A program made the position numbers and the translations under genes. Shown one piece after another: positions 24,601-34,179 of a stretch of DNA of 64,000 nucleotides. Position 1 is the first letter of the stretch, and each line of letters starts with the position of its first letter. This stretch comes from Thinopyrum elongatum. Its lineage: Eukaryota > Streptophyta > Magnoliopsida > Poales > Poaceae. The DNA lies in contig CM022298.1 in assembly GCA_011799875.1 (NCBI GenBank), positions 52,590,318 to 52,654,317 on the forward strand, read 5' to 3'. The notes beneath the pieces are model-generated. The model saw only the letters and a program-made list of their open reading frames with translations, was not told the DNA's origin and searched no databases.

Positions 24601-26016
24601 AAGAGGTGAACCATTCAATGCATTCAGCATATATATCTGAGCTTCGGCGTCCTGAGCTATTTGGGCTGAGTATTTGACTGTCTGGCCAGAAGGGTGTGTG
24701 AGGCGGACTGTTTCAGTGGCACAGTCAATCAAAGCTTTATGAGGCTTCAACCAGTCCATACCCAGAATAATGTCTATGTTGGAGGTCTTGAGAGCAATGA
24801 GAGAAACGGGGAACATCAATCCTCCAATCACAATGTGGTTACCGTGGCTTACCATGGTAGTTTGCCAATTAGCCCCGGGTGACTGGATTACTAACGGGGT
24901 GGACATCTCCTCGAAAGGTATATCATGGCTTCGCGCAAAACTTTTGGACATGAAGGAGTGCGATGCTCCAGAATCAAAGAGGACTGAAGCTGGGATTGAA
25001 TTCACTAGAAGGGTGCCCATCACAATTTTGGGGTCCTGTCGAGCTTCTTCCATGTTGACTTGGTTGACATGGACCCGAACTATAGCAGACGGCCTGGCAT
25101 TACAGTTTCTGAGACGACGGTTCCGACAGCTTTTCTTGCGACCAACAGGAGGACGTGGTGCGTCCTGATGAAAAGCCATAGCATCAGGCAGTCCATCATG
25201 AACCGTTAGCTGTCTCGGCGGTAAAGGCAGACGAGGTGCAACATATGACGGCCTTGGTGTTGGAGCAGGTCGATGATGTATATTGTGCGGGATCCACACT
25301 CGACGCTTCTGAGCAGGCTTACTCGAGGATGAGGCAGCTCCATGAATGCGCTTGAGCGACTCCTGGCATTCAGTCAGAGCTGTTTCAATTTGAAAAGATT
25401 TGCTGACAAGCATTGCGAAGTCTGTGCAATCATGGACTGCAAGTGCAAGTTTTATGTCAGTACGGAGTCCTTCACGGAATTTATCCTGCTTGCGAGCGTC
25501 AGTGCAGACGTCATCTTCAGCATAGCGGGACAATTCAAGAAACTTCCTCTGATATTCATCCACAGTCATTGTGCCCTGTGTAAGTTTGCGGAACTCCTGT
25601 TTCTTCTGGTCCATCAGACCTTGAGGAATGTACTGTGCATGAAAAGCTGACTGAAATTGCTGCCAAGTGGTTACTGTTTCAGCAGGCAACATATCCTTGT
25701 GGCCTTCCCACCATTGAGCAGCTGATCCCCTCAGGTGATACGTCGCATAGGTGACGTAACTGTCAGGGATAACATTCGCCGACTTCATCTGGAAGGCAAT
25801 GTCACGGAGCCAATCATCAGCGTCCATTGGATTAGTCGAGCTGCGAAAAGTGGACGGATTGAGGCGCACGAATTCTGGCAGAGTTATTGGAGCAGACTGT
25901 TGCTGAGCATTCTGAGTTGGGAATTGAGCCATTAGTCCGGTCATAAACTGACGGTTGAGTTCAAACTGATGCATCATTGCGGCAATATAGGGTGGAGGTG
26001 GAGGGTCGTCAGCCAT
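21685..26016 (-). CDS. gag-pol: Intact gag-pol polyprotein of chromovirus
   Basis: Uninterrupted 1443-residue ORF from ATG at 26016 ([15 protein letters not shown]). Gag capsid is at about 60-220 ([32 protein letters not shown]). Protease FDSGASHSF has its catalytic Asp at 348. In [14 protein letters not shown] is at 600 and the active site YLDD at 665-668. RNase H is at 810-925 (YCDAS, Asp 814; Glu 851; TDHKSL, Asp 876; DALSR). The integrase zinc finger uses His1025/His1032 and CDVC 1062-1065; catalytic residues are Asp1095, Asp1156 and Glu1192, with 35 residues between the last two. A chromodomain-like tail at about 1393-1440 ([15 protein letters not shown]) may guide integration to marked chromatin. 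A clear CCHC knuckle between Gag and protease is missing; only CRNRRLRNC is seen near 297-305. It would copy and integrate the element. Confidence 0.95.
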   Translation of the reverse strand: MADDPPPPPYIAAMMHQFELNRQFMTGLMAQFPTQNAQQQSAPITLPEFVRLNPSTFRSSTNPMDADDWLRDIAFQMKSANVIPDSYVTYATYHLRGSAAQWWEGHKDMLPAETVTTWQQFQSAFHAQYIPQGLMDQKKQEFRKLTQGTMTVDEYQRKFLELSRYAEDDVCTDARKQDKFREGLRTDIKLALAVHDCTDFAMLVSKSFQIETALTECQESLKRIHGAASSSSKPAQKRRVWIPHNIHHRPAPTPRPSYVAPRLPLPPRQLTVHDGLPDAMAFHQDAPRPPVGRKKSCRNRRLRNCNARPSAIVRVHVNQVNMEEARQDPKIVMGTLLVNSIPASVLFDSGASHSFMSKSFARSHDIPFEEMSTPLVIQSPGANWQTTMVSHGNHIVIGGLMFPVSLIALKTSNIDIILGMDWLKPHKALIDCATETVRLTHPSGQTVKYSAQIAQDAEAQIYMLNALNGSPLEGIENVPVVRDFQDVFPEELPGIPPARAVEFVIDLKPGTTPIAKRPYKMPPHHLLELKEEIDTSLKKGFIRPSSSAWGAPSLFVKKKDGTNRLVQDYRPINQATIQNKYPLPRINDLYDQLAGSSVFSKLDLRLGYHQIHVREEDIPKTAFVTRYGSYEYTVMSFGLTNAPATFSRLMNYIFMDYLDKFVVVYLDDILVYSKNKEEHAEHLRLVLERLREHQLYAKYSKCEFWLSEVTYLGHVISKDGIAVNPERVQSILDWNPPKNVKQVRSFLGLTSYCRRFVENFSKIAKPLTDLLHKGVKFEWTDKCQESFQTLKDKLTSAPVLAPPDSRKDFVIYCDASREGLGCILMQERKVIAYGSRQLRPHEENYPVHDLELAAVIYALQLWRHYLLGNRCEIYTDHKSLKYLFTQPSLNLRQQRWMEAIADYDLGISYTPGKANVMADALSRKSYCDNLMVRRAQPRLFEELCKLNLRIVPQGSLNNLVIQPDLEKAVKNVQAKDAEVDLMKENLHHEKYRDFSLSQDGTLYFKNRIVVPRFELMTDKVMKEAHDTPLSIHPGSTKMYRDLRQRYWWSRMKQDIARYAAECDVCRRIKAEHQKPTGILQSLPIPLWKWDKVQMDFITGLPRSQKGHDAILVVIDQLSKVAHFLPVKETITASQLAELYISRIVLLHGIPKEVSSDRGGLFTSKFWESLQEAMGTHITWSSAYHPQSQGQVERVNQVLEDMLQACVISFGKKWEESLPYAEFSYNNSYQAILKMAPFEVLYGRKCRTPLNWSETGERPLVGPDIIQHAEKQVRIVRENLKAAQDRQKSNYDRKRWGLTYQPGDQAYLRVTPMKGTHRFGIKGKLAPRYIGPFRIIARRGQVAYKLELPPQFSHIHDVFHVSQLRKCFKESPHRAVDHEMLELHHDLSYKEHPIRILDEAERPTRQKVTKFLKVQWSNHTEDEATWEREDNLRAEYPELFPSTS

Positions 26017-26614
26017 CCTGTCAATTCAACAGGGGCAGTTTAGCAAGTAAAACTGCAGGTGTACGGAATTATTCATGAAGTAACACGGGAAAGAACAAGA
26101 AAGGCATTAGATATATGATAGTAGTCGTTAAAGACATACCAATCCATGCACTGAGTTGGATTCAAACGGATAGTACGCGCACGGGAACGCTCGCAGCTAG
26201 ACAAACTAGGCGGCGCGCAGGCACGCGATATGGAAGTACACAACGAGACATAGCAAAGGCTACATCAACGTCGGAGAAAACTGTGGGAGCGAGGAATCTG
26301 CAAGTGACAACACAGGGTGCCCTCGATCAGAGGATCCTGCCAGCAGAATCTGGCCCGCAATCTTGAAGTAAGGGGAGAAATTTTCAGAACACCGGGTGGA
26401 TGTGATCACGAGAACCTAATGTTGGAGTTAGTAAATTTTTAACCCGAATAGATGAGAGATCAGAGTCCCAGAGTAAAGGTCGAGGAGTAAAAGATCCTAA
26501 TACCACCCAATTGGCGACGTGGGCCCGTAAGCCACACCGCCATGTTAGTAAAACAGTTTTTGGACCACTAGACTCAACTTCGGCCAAGGAGTTGGAAAGG
26601 GGGGTTCCTACAGT
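26017..26614 (-). other. 5' leader of chromovirus
   Basis: About 600 bp between the PBS and the gag start. No supportable ORF or RNA gene. Confidence 0.7.
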
Positions 26615-26632
26615 CAGTCGGCTCTGATACCA
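26615..26632 (-). other. Primer-binding site, Met-tRNA type
   Basis: The minus strand reads TGGTATCAGAGCCGACTG three bases after the 5' LTR end. TGGTATCAGAGC is the common plant initiator-Met PBS. Confidence 0.85.
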
Positions 26633-26635
26633 ACT

Positions 26636-28928
26636 TGTGACGCCCCCGGCCCGATCGTGCACTAATCATACACGCAAATGCACACGATCAAATGCAAGCA
26701 TGAGAAAATAGAATGGGCGATAATGGGATGATCAAAGGGGGGGCTTGCCTGGTTGCTCGGCGGCAAGGGCAAGGTCGTCAATGGTGTCTTCGGGCTCCGG
26801 AGCTGCGGCAGTACCGGGAACTGCGTCGGGGTCTAACAAGAGAGAAGAGGGGGAGGAAACAGTATAAATATAGAGCAAACAAGTGCTACACAACGTATGA
26901 CATGACAGTAAGCAGTGCCGGGTGTGTCCTAACGTATGATTGCACGTCACCGAGGAAGAGGGAATCCATCCGGGAATGTTTTCCCGGTTCCGGACATTTG
27001 TCAGACAGATGACCGGAGAGGGATGGTTGCATGTTCTCTATGTTAGGGACGCGTGGCGGACGAACGGTCCGCGTATTCGGATTTGTCTCGTCATTCTGAT
27101 CAACTTTCATGTACAAAGTTTTTCGATCTGAGCTACGGTTAATTTTTCTATGATTTTCCGAAGTTTTAGGCATTTTCTGAAATTACTGAAATTCTACTAA
27201 GTCCTCAGTTTTAAACATCATTTAGCTGTTTTCCAGAGGCTATAACTAGTGTTCTATTTATCCTATGAATTGGCGCCTTTTACCAATATTGATCATTTTC
27301 CTGTGGTCTACAAGATGGTATCAATTGCATCTCTGTTAGATCCCTATAACTTGTTTATTTTCTACTCCAAAGTTGCTATGGCAGTATATCTGTTATTAGT
27401 TCTTCCAGTTAACAGAACATAGACTTTTGTCATTTTCATAGGAATTAATCCAGGCAACTTTTGGATTTGGTCCAATGGAAAGAATTAAACCTTGTCAAGT
27501 GTACTACCCACACATATTTATTTTAGCTATGTTAAGCTTTGTTTAGTTGCTGTTTTGAGGCTGTTTAGGGGGCTATCCAGTGCAGTTTTAGAAAAGCTAG
27601 CAGATGTTACTGTAGCAGCGCTGCACTAGCAGCAGCAGGCAGCGAGCAGGACGCGGGGCAGTGGCGGACGAGGGCGCTGCGAGGCCGGTCGACGGCGGGG
27701 GAGGCCGGAGGTTGGGGGGGGGGGTGAGCAGAGGTGGCCTCGGCCACGCACTACACGCACACGCACACACACAAAGCACACTCACACACACCACGCTGCA
27801 CACACACAGCACACTCACACACCACGGCCATGGCCTTGGCCTTGGCCAAGCCATGGCCAGTAGCAGCAGCAGCGTTGCAGCAGCATCACAGGCAGCAGCA
27901 GCAGGGGGCATGGCCAGGGGCGAGCATGAGGCGCGGACGCCTGTGGACGCGCACGGGCCAGTCGAGCGCGAGGCGCGGGCGTGGCCTCCGGACAATGAGC
28001 GCGAACAGCGGCGAGCACGGCGGGTCTCGGGCGCAGCCGAAGCTCAGTGCAGGAGCGGGGCGAGCGGAGGGGACACGGCGGATGACGTCCTATGATCAGA
28101 CAGAGAGGAGAGGGGAAGACGAACGCGGGGACGGGGAGCTCACTCCCGGTGTCGATGTACGCCGGTGAGGCTCGAGGAAGCCGGCGAGGAGGGGACGGGG
28201 ACGAGCGACGGCGACGTGGCGACGGGCGTCGGGGCGGCGTCCTCAGCGAGCGGCGACGAGCAGCAGAGGGGCGAGATGGGGGCGCGAGGAGGAGGGCTGG
28301 TGCTGCTCTTAACCTAACCCATCGACCACGCGATGCACGCCACGTGCGGCATCGAGTGAGCGTGCGGCCATGGCGCCTCTGCCTCTAGTGCGCGGCTGGA
28401 GGTGGATGAAAGGCCGACCGGTTTTGGGCCAGGCCAGCCTGTAGCTAACCCGGGCCAAGTGCACAGTGCACGTTTGCTCTTTTCTTTTATTCATTTCTCG
28501 GGTTTTTCTTTTAGCTCTCGGTCTTGCATGAATTCTTGTGCCAAATGACTTTTATAAATTATGGAGTTGTGCCAGACAAATACACTGCAATATATAGCAT
28601 TGCCACAAAAAGTTTGGCACATTAATAAATAGTTTGTATTTGTTTATTATTCAAAAGGAATTTAAATAATTATTTTACCTACTGTTTTAATTACTTAGAT
28701 GCATTAAAATACTTTATAAAAATGTGGTTTCAACATGACAAATATCCAGAGAATATTTGCCACACTTCGAACAATTTTGTCTTGACATTTGAAAACTTTT
28801 AAAGTTTGACTTGATTTTTAAATTGAATTTGAATCAGTTTTGAACTAACGCGAGATTAACAACAGTAATCATGATGACGTGGCATCATTAGCAGAGGGTT
28901 ACTGTAGATTAACTATCCGGGCGTTACA
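26636..28928 (-). repeat. 5' LTR of chromovirus (short form, 2293 bp)
   Basis: It matches the ends and main body of 17503-21648 but lacks about 1.85 kb. The junction lies between gcacacgatcaa and atgcaagcat at about 26691. The copy in the degraded inverted arm (40977-43404) shows the same short form. Right TSD copy GTAGA is at 28929-28933. Confidence 0.92.
27744..27906. repeat. CA-rich microsatellite and CAG-rich block (5' LTR)
   Basis: Counterpart of 20464-20630, with small differences such as one extra CA unit near 27800 and a CAT in place of a CAG triplet. Confidence 0.85.
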
Positions 28929-28935
28929 GTAGATC

Positions 28936-28953
28936 TCCCCGGCAATGGCGCCA
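28936..28953 (-). other. Primer-binding site of copy A, tRNA-Asp type
   Basis: The minus strand reads TGGCGCCATTGCCGGGGA, 11 bp after the LTR 3' end, with one mismatch to the WHAM-like PBS. The chromovirus TSD ends 2 bp away. Confidence 0.8.
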
Positions 28954-28964
28954 GAAATTCTTCC

Positions 28965-29335
28965 TGCTACTTCTAGAGCTTGCGTTGGTTTTTCCCTTGA
29001 AGAGGAAAGGGTGATGCAGCACAGTAGAGATAAGTATTTCGCTCAGTTAAGAACCAAGGTATCAATCCAGTAGGAGAAATGCGCAAGTCCCCAATAGATG
29101 CACCTGCACAAACAATCAAACACTTGCACCCAACGCAATAAAGGGGTTGTCAATCCCTTCACGGTCACTTGCAAAGGTGAGATCTGATAGAGATAAATAA
29201 AACTAAACAAAAGATAAAATATTTTTGGGTTTTTTTGGTTTATAGATCTAAAAATAAAAGATTGTAAAATAGTAGACCGGAAACTAAGATGATGGAAAAT
29301 AGACCCGGGGGCCATAGGTTTCACTAGAAGCTTCT
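28965..29335 (-). repeat. Truncated LTR 3' end of copy A
   Basis: 371 bp of a Sabrina-like LTR ending GAAGTAGCA. It is broken on its upstream side at 29335/29336, where sequence switches abruptly to the 3' non-coding region of copy B. It differs from both outer LTRs (agaaatgcgcaagtccccaa instead of the shared outer-LTR text), so it derives from a different family member. Confidence 0.88.
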
Positions 29336-29672
29336 CTCTGAAAAATTAGGAAAACAGAGGCTATCTGTATATCAATCTTGTGTAAAACATTCAGAGTTTT
29401 TCCATGCTCCAGTGAATTTAAACAATTCTGGGACTGGGCGCAAAAGTTTCTGTTTTTCAGCAGGATCAAATCAACTATCACCGTAAGCCATCCCAAAGGT
29501 CTTAATTGGCACAAACACTAATTAAAACATAAAACCACATCTAACCAGAGGCTAGATGAATTATTTATTGAAAAACAGAAGCAAAAACCAAAAACCAAAA
29601 ATAAAATTGGGTTGCCTCCCAACAAGCACTATTGTTTAACGCCCTTAGCTAGGCATAAAAACACAAATAGAT
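29336..29672 (-). other. Truncated 3' non-coding region of copy B
   Basis: Aligns with about 14880-15220 of copy A (ccgtaagccatcccaaaggt and following). It ends at the mosaic junction 29335/29336. Confidence 0.8.
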
Positions 29673-31290
29673 CTAGGTATTGTCATCTTTGGTATGCAAT
29701 CCATAAGTAGCTCTCATAATAGATTCATATGGAAATTTAATTTTCTTTCTTGGAAAGTGTTCCATGCCCTTCCTTAACAAAAATTGAAATCTAATGTTTC
29801 CTTCTTTCATATCAATAATTGCACTAATCGTTCTAAGGAAAGGTCTACCAAGAATAATAGGACCACTGTTCAAAAAATCTTCCGATTCAGTGATTCATCG
29901 TCCGATTTATCACTACTCTTGGGGTGACCGATAAGATTATGCCTTATCTTCACCGTTTATCCTTTGGGCCACTTTATCGCTACAACAAGTGATTTATTAG
30001 GAATCTACTGATATTTCAGGCGTATTCATAGCACTATATTTGCAAAAACTATGTTTATTTTCGTTTTGTGGACCTTGTTACGCTATATGTATTGTTGTCC
30101 TATTTTGTTTGTCATTATACGAGGATTCAAACATCAGTAATCAAGGTAACACTTCTGTCCAATATTGTTTTGGTGTTGAATATAGCATATTTTAGTGTTG
30201 GAAACCTGAGATTTGCACACAAAAAATGGCCGATTAATAGTCGACCGATAAAATCGATTAATCGACCGATTTCTGATTAATCTCTAATCCCCAGCTGACC
30301 GAGATGCTAACGATAAGCGATATCCTCAACATTGAATAGGACATGTAGGATTGCAATCTATATCAAGAACAATGAAATCTACGGGCACATAATTCCTATT
30401 TGCAACAATAAGAACATCATTAATCCTTCCCATAGGTTTCATAATAGTGGAATCCGCAAGATGCAAATTTAAAGAATAATCATCAAATTCACGGAAACCT
30501 AACACATCACATAAAGTTTTTGGAATCGTGGAAGCGCTAGCACCCAAATCACACAAAGCATGTCACTCATAATCTTTAACCTTAATCTTAATAGTGGGTT
30601 CCCACTCATCATAAAATTTTCTAGGGATAGAAACTTCCAATTCGAGCTTTTCTTCAAAAGATTGCATCATAGCATCAACGATATGTTTTGTAAAAGCTTT
30701 GTTTTGATTATAAGCATGAGGAGAATTCAACATGGATTGCAACAAGGAAATACTATCTATTAAAGAACAATTATCATAATTAAATTCTTGAAATCCAAAA
30801 GAGTGGGTTCATTGCTACTTAAAGTTTTGACCTCTCCAATCCCACTTTTATCAATTTTTGCATCAAGATCTAAAAACTCCGAATCATTGGGACGCCTTTT
30901 AACTAAAGTTGACTCATCTCCAGTCCCATCTTTATCAAGATTTATATTGGAAAACAAAGATTCAATAGGAGTCACATCAATCACTTTAAGATCTTCATCA
31001 TTATTTAAAGACTCTAGTTTAGTGGCCATCTTATTTACTAAGGTAGCTTGTTTATCAGAAATTTGGCCAACTAAATTTTCAAGGTGAGCGAACTGAGATT
31101 TCAAACCATAAAATTCCTTAGACATATCATCGAGCTCTTTATTCATGTACTCCATAAAACTTTTCTGCTCCTTAGGCCCATTTCTAAATAAATTATTATG
31201 CTCAAATTGCAAAGACATGAAGCTCCTAACATTAATTTTGATTTCTTCTAACCTCTTATAGTAAGGATCAGAATTCTTAGGCTGAGCCAT
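29673..31290 (-). pseudogene. gag-pro: Degraded gag-protease of Sabrina-like copy B
   Basis: On the minus strand it starts MAQPKNSDPYYKRLEEIKIN at 31290. The first 110 codons differ from copy A and lack its capsid region; they contain a heptad-like stretch (LDDMSKEFYGLKSQFAHLENLVGQI). From NNDEDLKVIDVTPIE onward it aligns with copy A. Breaks are a one-base offset near 30785, a stop after KVKDYE near 30563, and the hAT insertion between the two protease blocks (CDLGASASTIPKTLC and GPIILGRPFLRTI). The different 5' half suggests copy B belongs to a deletion subfamily. Non-functional here. Confidence 0.85.
29864..30334. mobile_element. hAT-type non-autonomous transposon (471 bp)
   Basis: It interrupts the protease region of copy B. 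The 8 bp TSD AATAGGAC is present at 29856-29863 and 30335-30342. Copy A at about 15395-15415 has the uninterrupted sequence with a single AATAGGAC, an exact empty site. Ends CACTGTTCAAAAAATC and (complement) CAATGTTGAGGATATC form imperfect terminal inverted repeats. 8 bp TSDs and CA(N)TGTT ends fit hAT. No transposase; internal gattaatcgaccgatt repeats lie near 30230-30275. Confidence 0.88.
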
Positions 31291-31495
31291 CGTGACAAAG
31301 CAAGCAATCCAGCACACGAGCACACAAAAAGCAAATGAAGAACATGAACGGAAGAGGGGCAAAGAAAAGGCAAATCTTTTTGAAAATCGTTTTAGAAGTG
31401 GGGGAGAGAAAAACGAGAGGCGAATGGCGAATAATGTAATGCAAGAGATGAGAGTTTATGATGGGTACTTGGTATGTCTTGACTTGGCATAGATC
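31291..31495 (-). other. Leader of copy B between PBS and gag
   Basis: Non-coding, similar to 17311-17502 of copy A. Confidence 0.65.
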
Positions 31496-31513
31496 TCCCC
31501 GGCAACGACGCCA
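31496..31513 (-). other. Primer-binding site of the mosaic element (copy B)
   Basis: The minus strand reads TGGCGTCGTTGCCGGGGA, 11 bp after the 5' LTR. It has one mismatch to the tRNA-Asp-type PBS of the WHAM-like element. Confidence 0.8.
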
Positions 31514-31524
31514 GAAATTCTTCC

Positions 31525-33111
31525 TGCTACTTCTTGACCTTGCGTTGGTTTTTCCCTTGAAGAGGAAAGGGTGATGCAGCAAACTAGAGATAAGTATGTC
31601 CCTCGGTTTGAGAACCAAGGTATCAATCCACTAGAGACAACGCACAAATCACCGAATACCTGCACAAACAATCAAACAACTTGCACCCAACGTGATAAAG
31701 GGGTTGTCAATCCCTTCACGGTTACTTGCAAAAGTGAGATCTGATAGAGATAGATGAGAGTAAACAAATGGTAAAAGTAAATATTTTTCGTATTTTTGGT
31801 TTATAGATTGGAAAGTAAAAGATTTCAAAATAGTAGATCAAAAACTTATATGATGGAAAATAGACCCGGGGGCCATAGGTTTCACTAGAGGCTTCTCTCA
31901 AGATAGCAAATAATATGGTGGGTGAACAAATTACTGCCGAGCAATTGATAGAAAAGCGCAAAGTTATGACGATATCTAAGGCAATGATCAAGAATATAGG
32001 CATCACGTCCGTGTCAAGTAGACCGAAATGATTCTGCATCTACTACTATTACTCCACACATCGACCGACTCCTGCCTGCATCTAGAGTATTAAGTTCATG
32101 AAGAACAGAGTAACGCATTAAGTAAGATGACATGATGTAGAGGAATAAACTCAAGCAATATGATGTAAACCCCATCTTTTTATCTTCAATGGCAATAATA
32201 CAATAAGTGCCTTGCTGCCCCTACTGTCACTGGAAAAGGACACCGCAAGATTGAACCCAAAGCTAAGCACTTCTCCCATTGCAAGAAAAACCAATCTAGT
32301 TGGCCAAACCAAACCGATAGTTCGAAGAGAATTACAAAGATACCAAATCATGCATAAAAGAATTCAGAGAAGATTAAAATAATATTCATAGATAAGCTGA
32401 TCATAAATCCATAATTCATCGGATCTCGGCAAACACACCGCAAAAGAGTATTACATCGGATAGATCTCCAAGAACATCGAGGAGAACATGGTATTGAGAA
32501 TCAAAGAGATAGAAGAAGCCATCTAGCTACTAGCTATGGACCTGTAGGTCTGTGGTAAACTACTCAAGCTTCATCGGAAGGGCAATAGAGTTGATGTAGA
32601 AGCCCTCCGTGATCGAATCCCCCTCCGGCAGGGTGCCGGAAAAGGTCCCTAGATGGGATCTCATGGGTACAGAAGGTTGCGGCGGTGGAAAAGTGTTTTC
32701 ATGGATGCCCCTGGTGGCTTGGGAATATTTGTGAATATATAGGGGAAAGAATTAGGTCAGGAGGGTCACGGGGGGCCCACAAGACAGGGGGGCGCGCCCT
32801 ACCCCCTAGGCGCGCCCTCCACCCTTGTGACCGCCTCATGGCTCCTCTGACTTCATCTCCAAGTCTCTTGGGTGTCTTATGGTCCAAGAAAAATCATCGC
32901 GAAGGTTTTATTCCGTTTGGACTCCGTTTGGTATTCCTTTTCTGCGAAACTCTAAAACAAGGAAAAAACTGGAACTGGCACTGGGCCCTAGGTTAATAGG
33001 TTAGTCCTAAAAATAATATAAAATAGCATATTAATGCATATAAAACATCCAAAACAGATAATATAATAGCATGGAACAATCAAAAATTATAGATATGTTG
33101 GAGACGTATCA
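31525..33111 (-). repeat. 5' LTR of the mosaic Gypsy element
   Basis: 1587 bp, reading TGATACGTCTCC…AAGTAGCA on the minus strand, flanked by TSD GATGG (33112-33116). It is the true partner of 627-2216, with roughly 5 percent differences over the first 290 bp compared by eye. A minus-strand TATATAT at 32735-32741 follows the GC-rich U3 block ggggggcgcgccc. Confidence 0.92.
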
Positions 33112-33187
33112 GATGGAAGCCATGATGGCATAGACAAGGTTGCTTCCTCGTGGAACCTTTATGGGTAAAGCCCTCCCTGAACTCGCG
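33112..33187. repeat. Right flank of the mosaic insertion, up to the gap
   Basis: After GATGG the sequence continues the target DNA seen before 622 (…gtccttcgtg / aagccatgatggcatagac…). The same text occurs reversed at 36512-36575. Confidence 0.75.
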
Positions 33188-33412
33188 NNNNNNNNNNNNN
33201 NNNNNNNNNNNNNNNNNNNNNNNNNNNNNNNNNNNNNNNNNNNNNNNNNNNNNNNNNNNNNNNNNNNNNNNNNNNNNNNNNNNNNNNNNNNNNNNNNNNN
33301 NNNNNNNNNNNNNNNNNNNNNNNNNNNNNNNNNNNNNNNNNNNNNNNNNNNNNNNNNNNNNNNNNNNNNNNNNNNNNNNNNNNNNNNNNNNNNNNNNNNN
33401 NNNNNNNNNNNN
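33188..33412. other. Assembly gap (225 N)
   Basis: Run of N. The reversed counterpart of the sequence that should follow 33187 is at 36511 and below, so the true continuation is partly recoverable there. Confidence 1.
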
Positions 33413-34179
33413 ACTATATATGATGTGTCGTGAAGATATGCAGGATGCTCACGAGGTTGCGGCCAACATCATTAGCAACAAAGGTGAAGGATCAAAGATG
33501 TCAACTAGGGGGGGGAGAGAGGTTTGAATTATCCACTACAATCACTTTTCTTTCTTAGTTGATTTTTGGGATTACGGAATATATTGCTCTCCACTATTAG
33601 AAATTGCTCCGAAACTAACACTCAACATAGACCGGCCTATCCACCTATCGGGTGTGAATCTGATTAGGACGGCCAACCTTGACCAGTCAGTGATGGTGAA
33701 GTTCTCCAGCCTAAGGGCCTAATGCACTGTCACAATGGGACTTCCCAGGACAATTTTTTGAATGCATTGTTTAAAACTTTGATTGAAATTTTTGGAATTT
33801 CGTCAAATCTCCGTTTGTTCGAGGGTGAGCGAATTTTTGCATTTTTTCAATTTTTTTGGTAGGCTTGAATATCATGATAAAATGGTCCTCAGATCATCAG
33901 TATCATAGTAATCAATATATGTCACTTAGAAGCACTGTAGTAGATCACTATCAACCTACTCTACATGTTTGAGTGTCGAGTACAAGAAGACTAATATTTT
34001 TTTAACTATCACGATCAATTTTTTGAATGGCACGAAACATTTTTAATAAATTATGCGATTTTTTTAGATTGCGTGTATTTTTTATTTTACAATGTTTTTT
34101 GGCTTTTCGAATTTTTCTTGTTCTCCTAGGTTTCTCTCAAATTGTTTGTTTTTCTGGTTTCTTCAGATTTTACAACTGT
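33413..34179. other. Unassigned repetitive-looking sequence
   Basis: It opens with gtcgtgaagatatgcaggat-type text that could derive from a TE coding region, then becomes AT-rich. No ORF, LTR or RNA gene is supported. Confidence 0.4.

Larger units (their letters stand above)
17503..28928 (-). mobile_element. Gypsy chromovirus (Tekay/Del-like), full length and probably young
   Basis: 11,426 bp, minus strand, with perfect 5 bp TSDs GTAGA (17498-17502 and 28929-28933). Element order on the minus strand is 5' LTR (28928-26636), Met-tRNA-type PBS, a single gag-pol ORF (26016-21685), a polypurine tract and the 3' LTR (21648-17503). LTR termini are TGTAACGCCC…GGGCGTCACA. The pol ORF is intact and the shared LTR regions differ at few positions, so the insertion is recent. 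The 3' LTR is 1.85 kb longer than the 5' LTR. The clade is inferred from the C-terminal chromodomain-like segment. Confidence 0.93.
627..33111 (-). mobile_element. Mosaic Sabrina-like (Athila-type) Gypsy retrotransposon, minus strand, with nested insertions
   Basis: The outer LTRs (627-2216 and 31525-33111) are close copies flanked by the same 5 bp GATGG (622-626, 33112-33116), so they were inserted as one unit. Inside, read on the minus strand, are PBS, a degraded gag-pro (copy B), an LTR 3'-end fragment, a second PBS and a second gag-pro (copy A), a long 3' non-coding region, a polypurine tract and the LTR. No RT, RNase H or integrase was found. Removing the WHAM-like, chromovirus and hAT insertions leaves about 10.4 kb. 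The mosaic structure is unusual for one insertion and may come from template switching or later recombination. Confidence 0.8.

Noticed and set aside
29864..30334. CACTA-type element because the left end reads CACTG
   Set aside because: The TSD is 8 bp and the other end is CAATG; CACTA elements make 3 bp TSDs and begin CACTA/CACTG at both ends.
33140..33527. ORFs spanning the N gap
   Set aside because: They consist mainly of unknown residues; the frame across N is meaningless.
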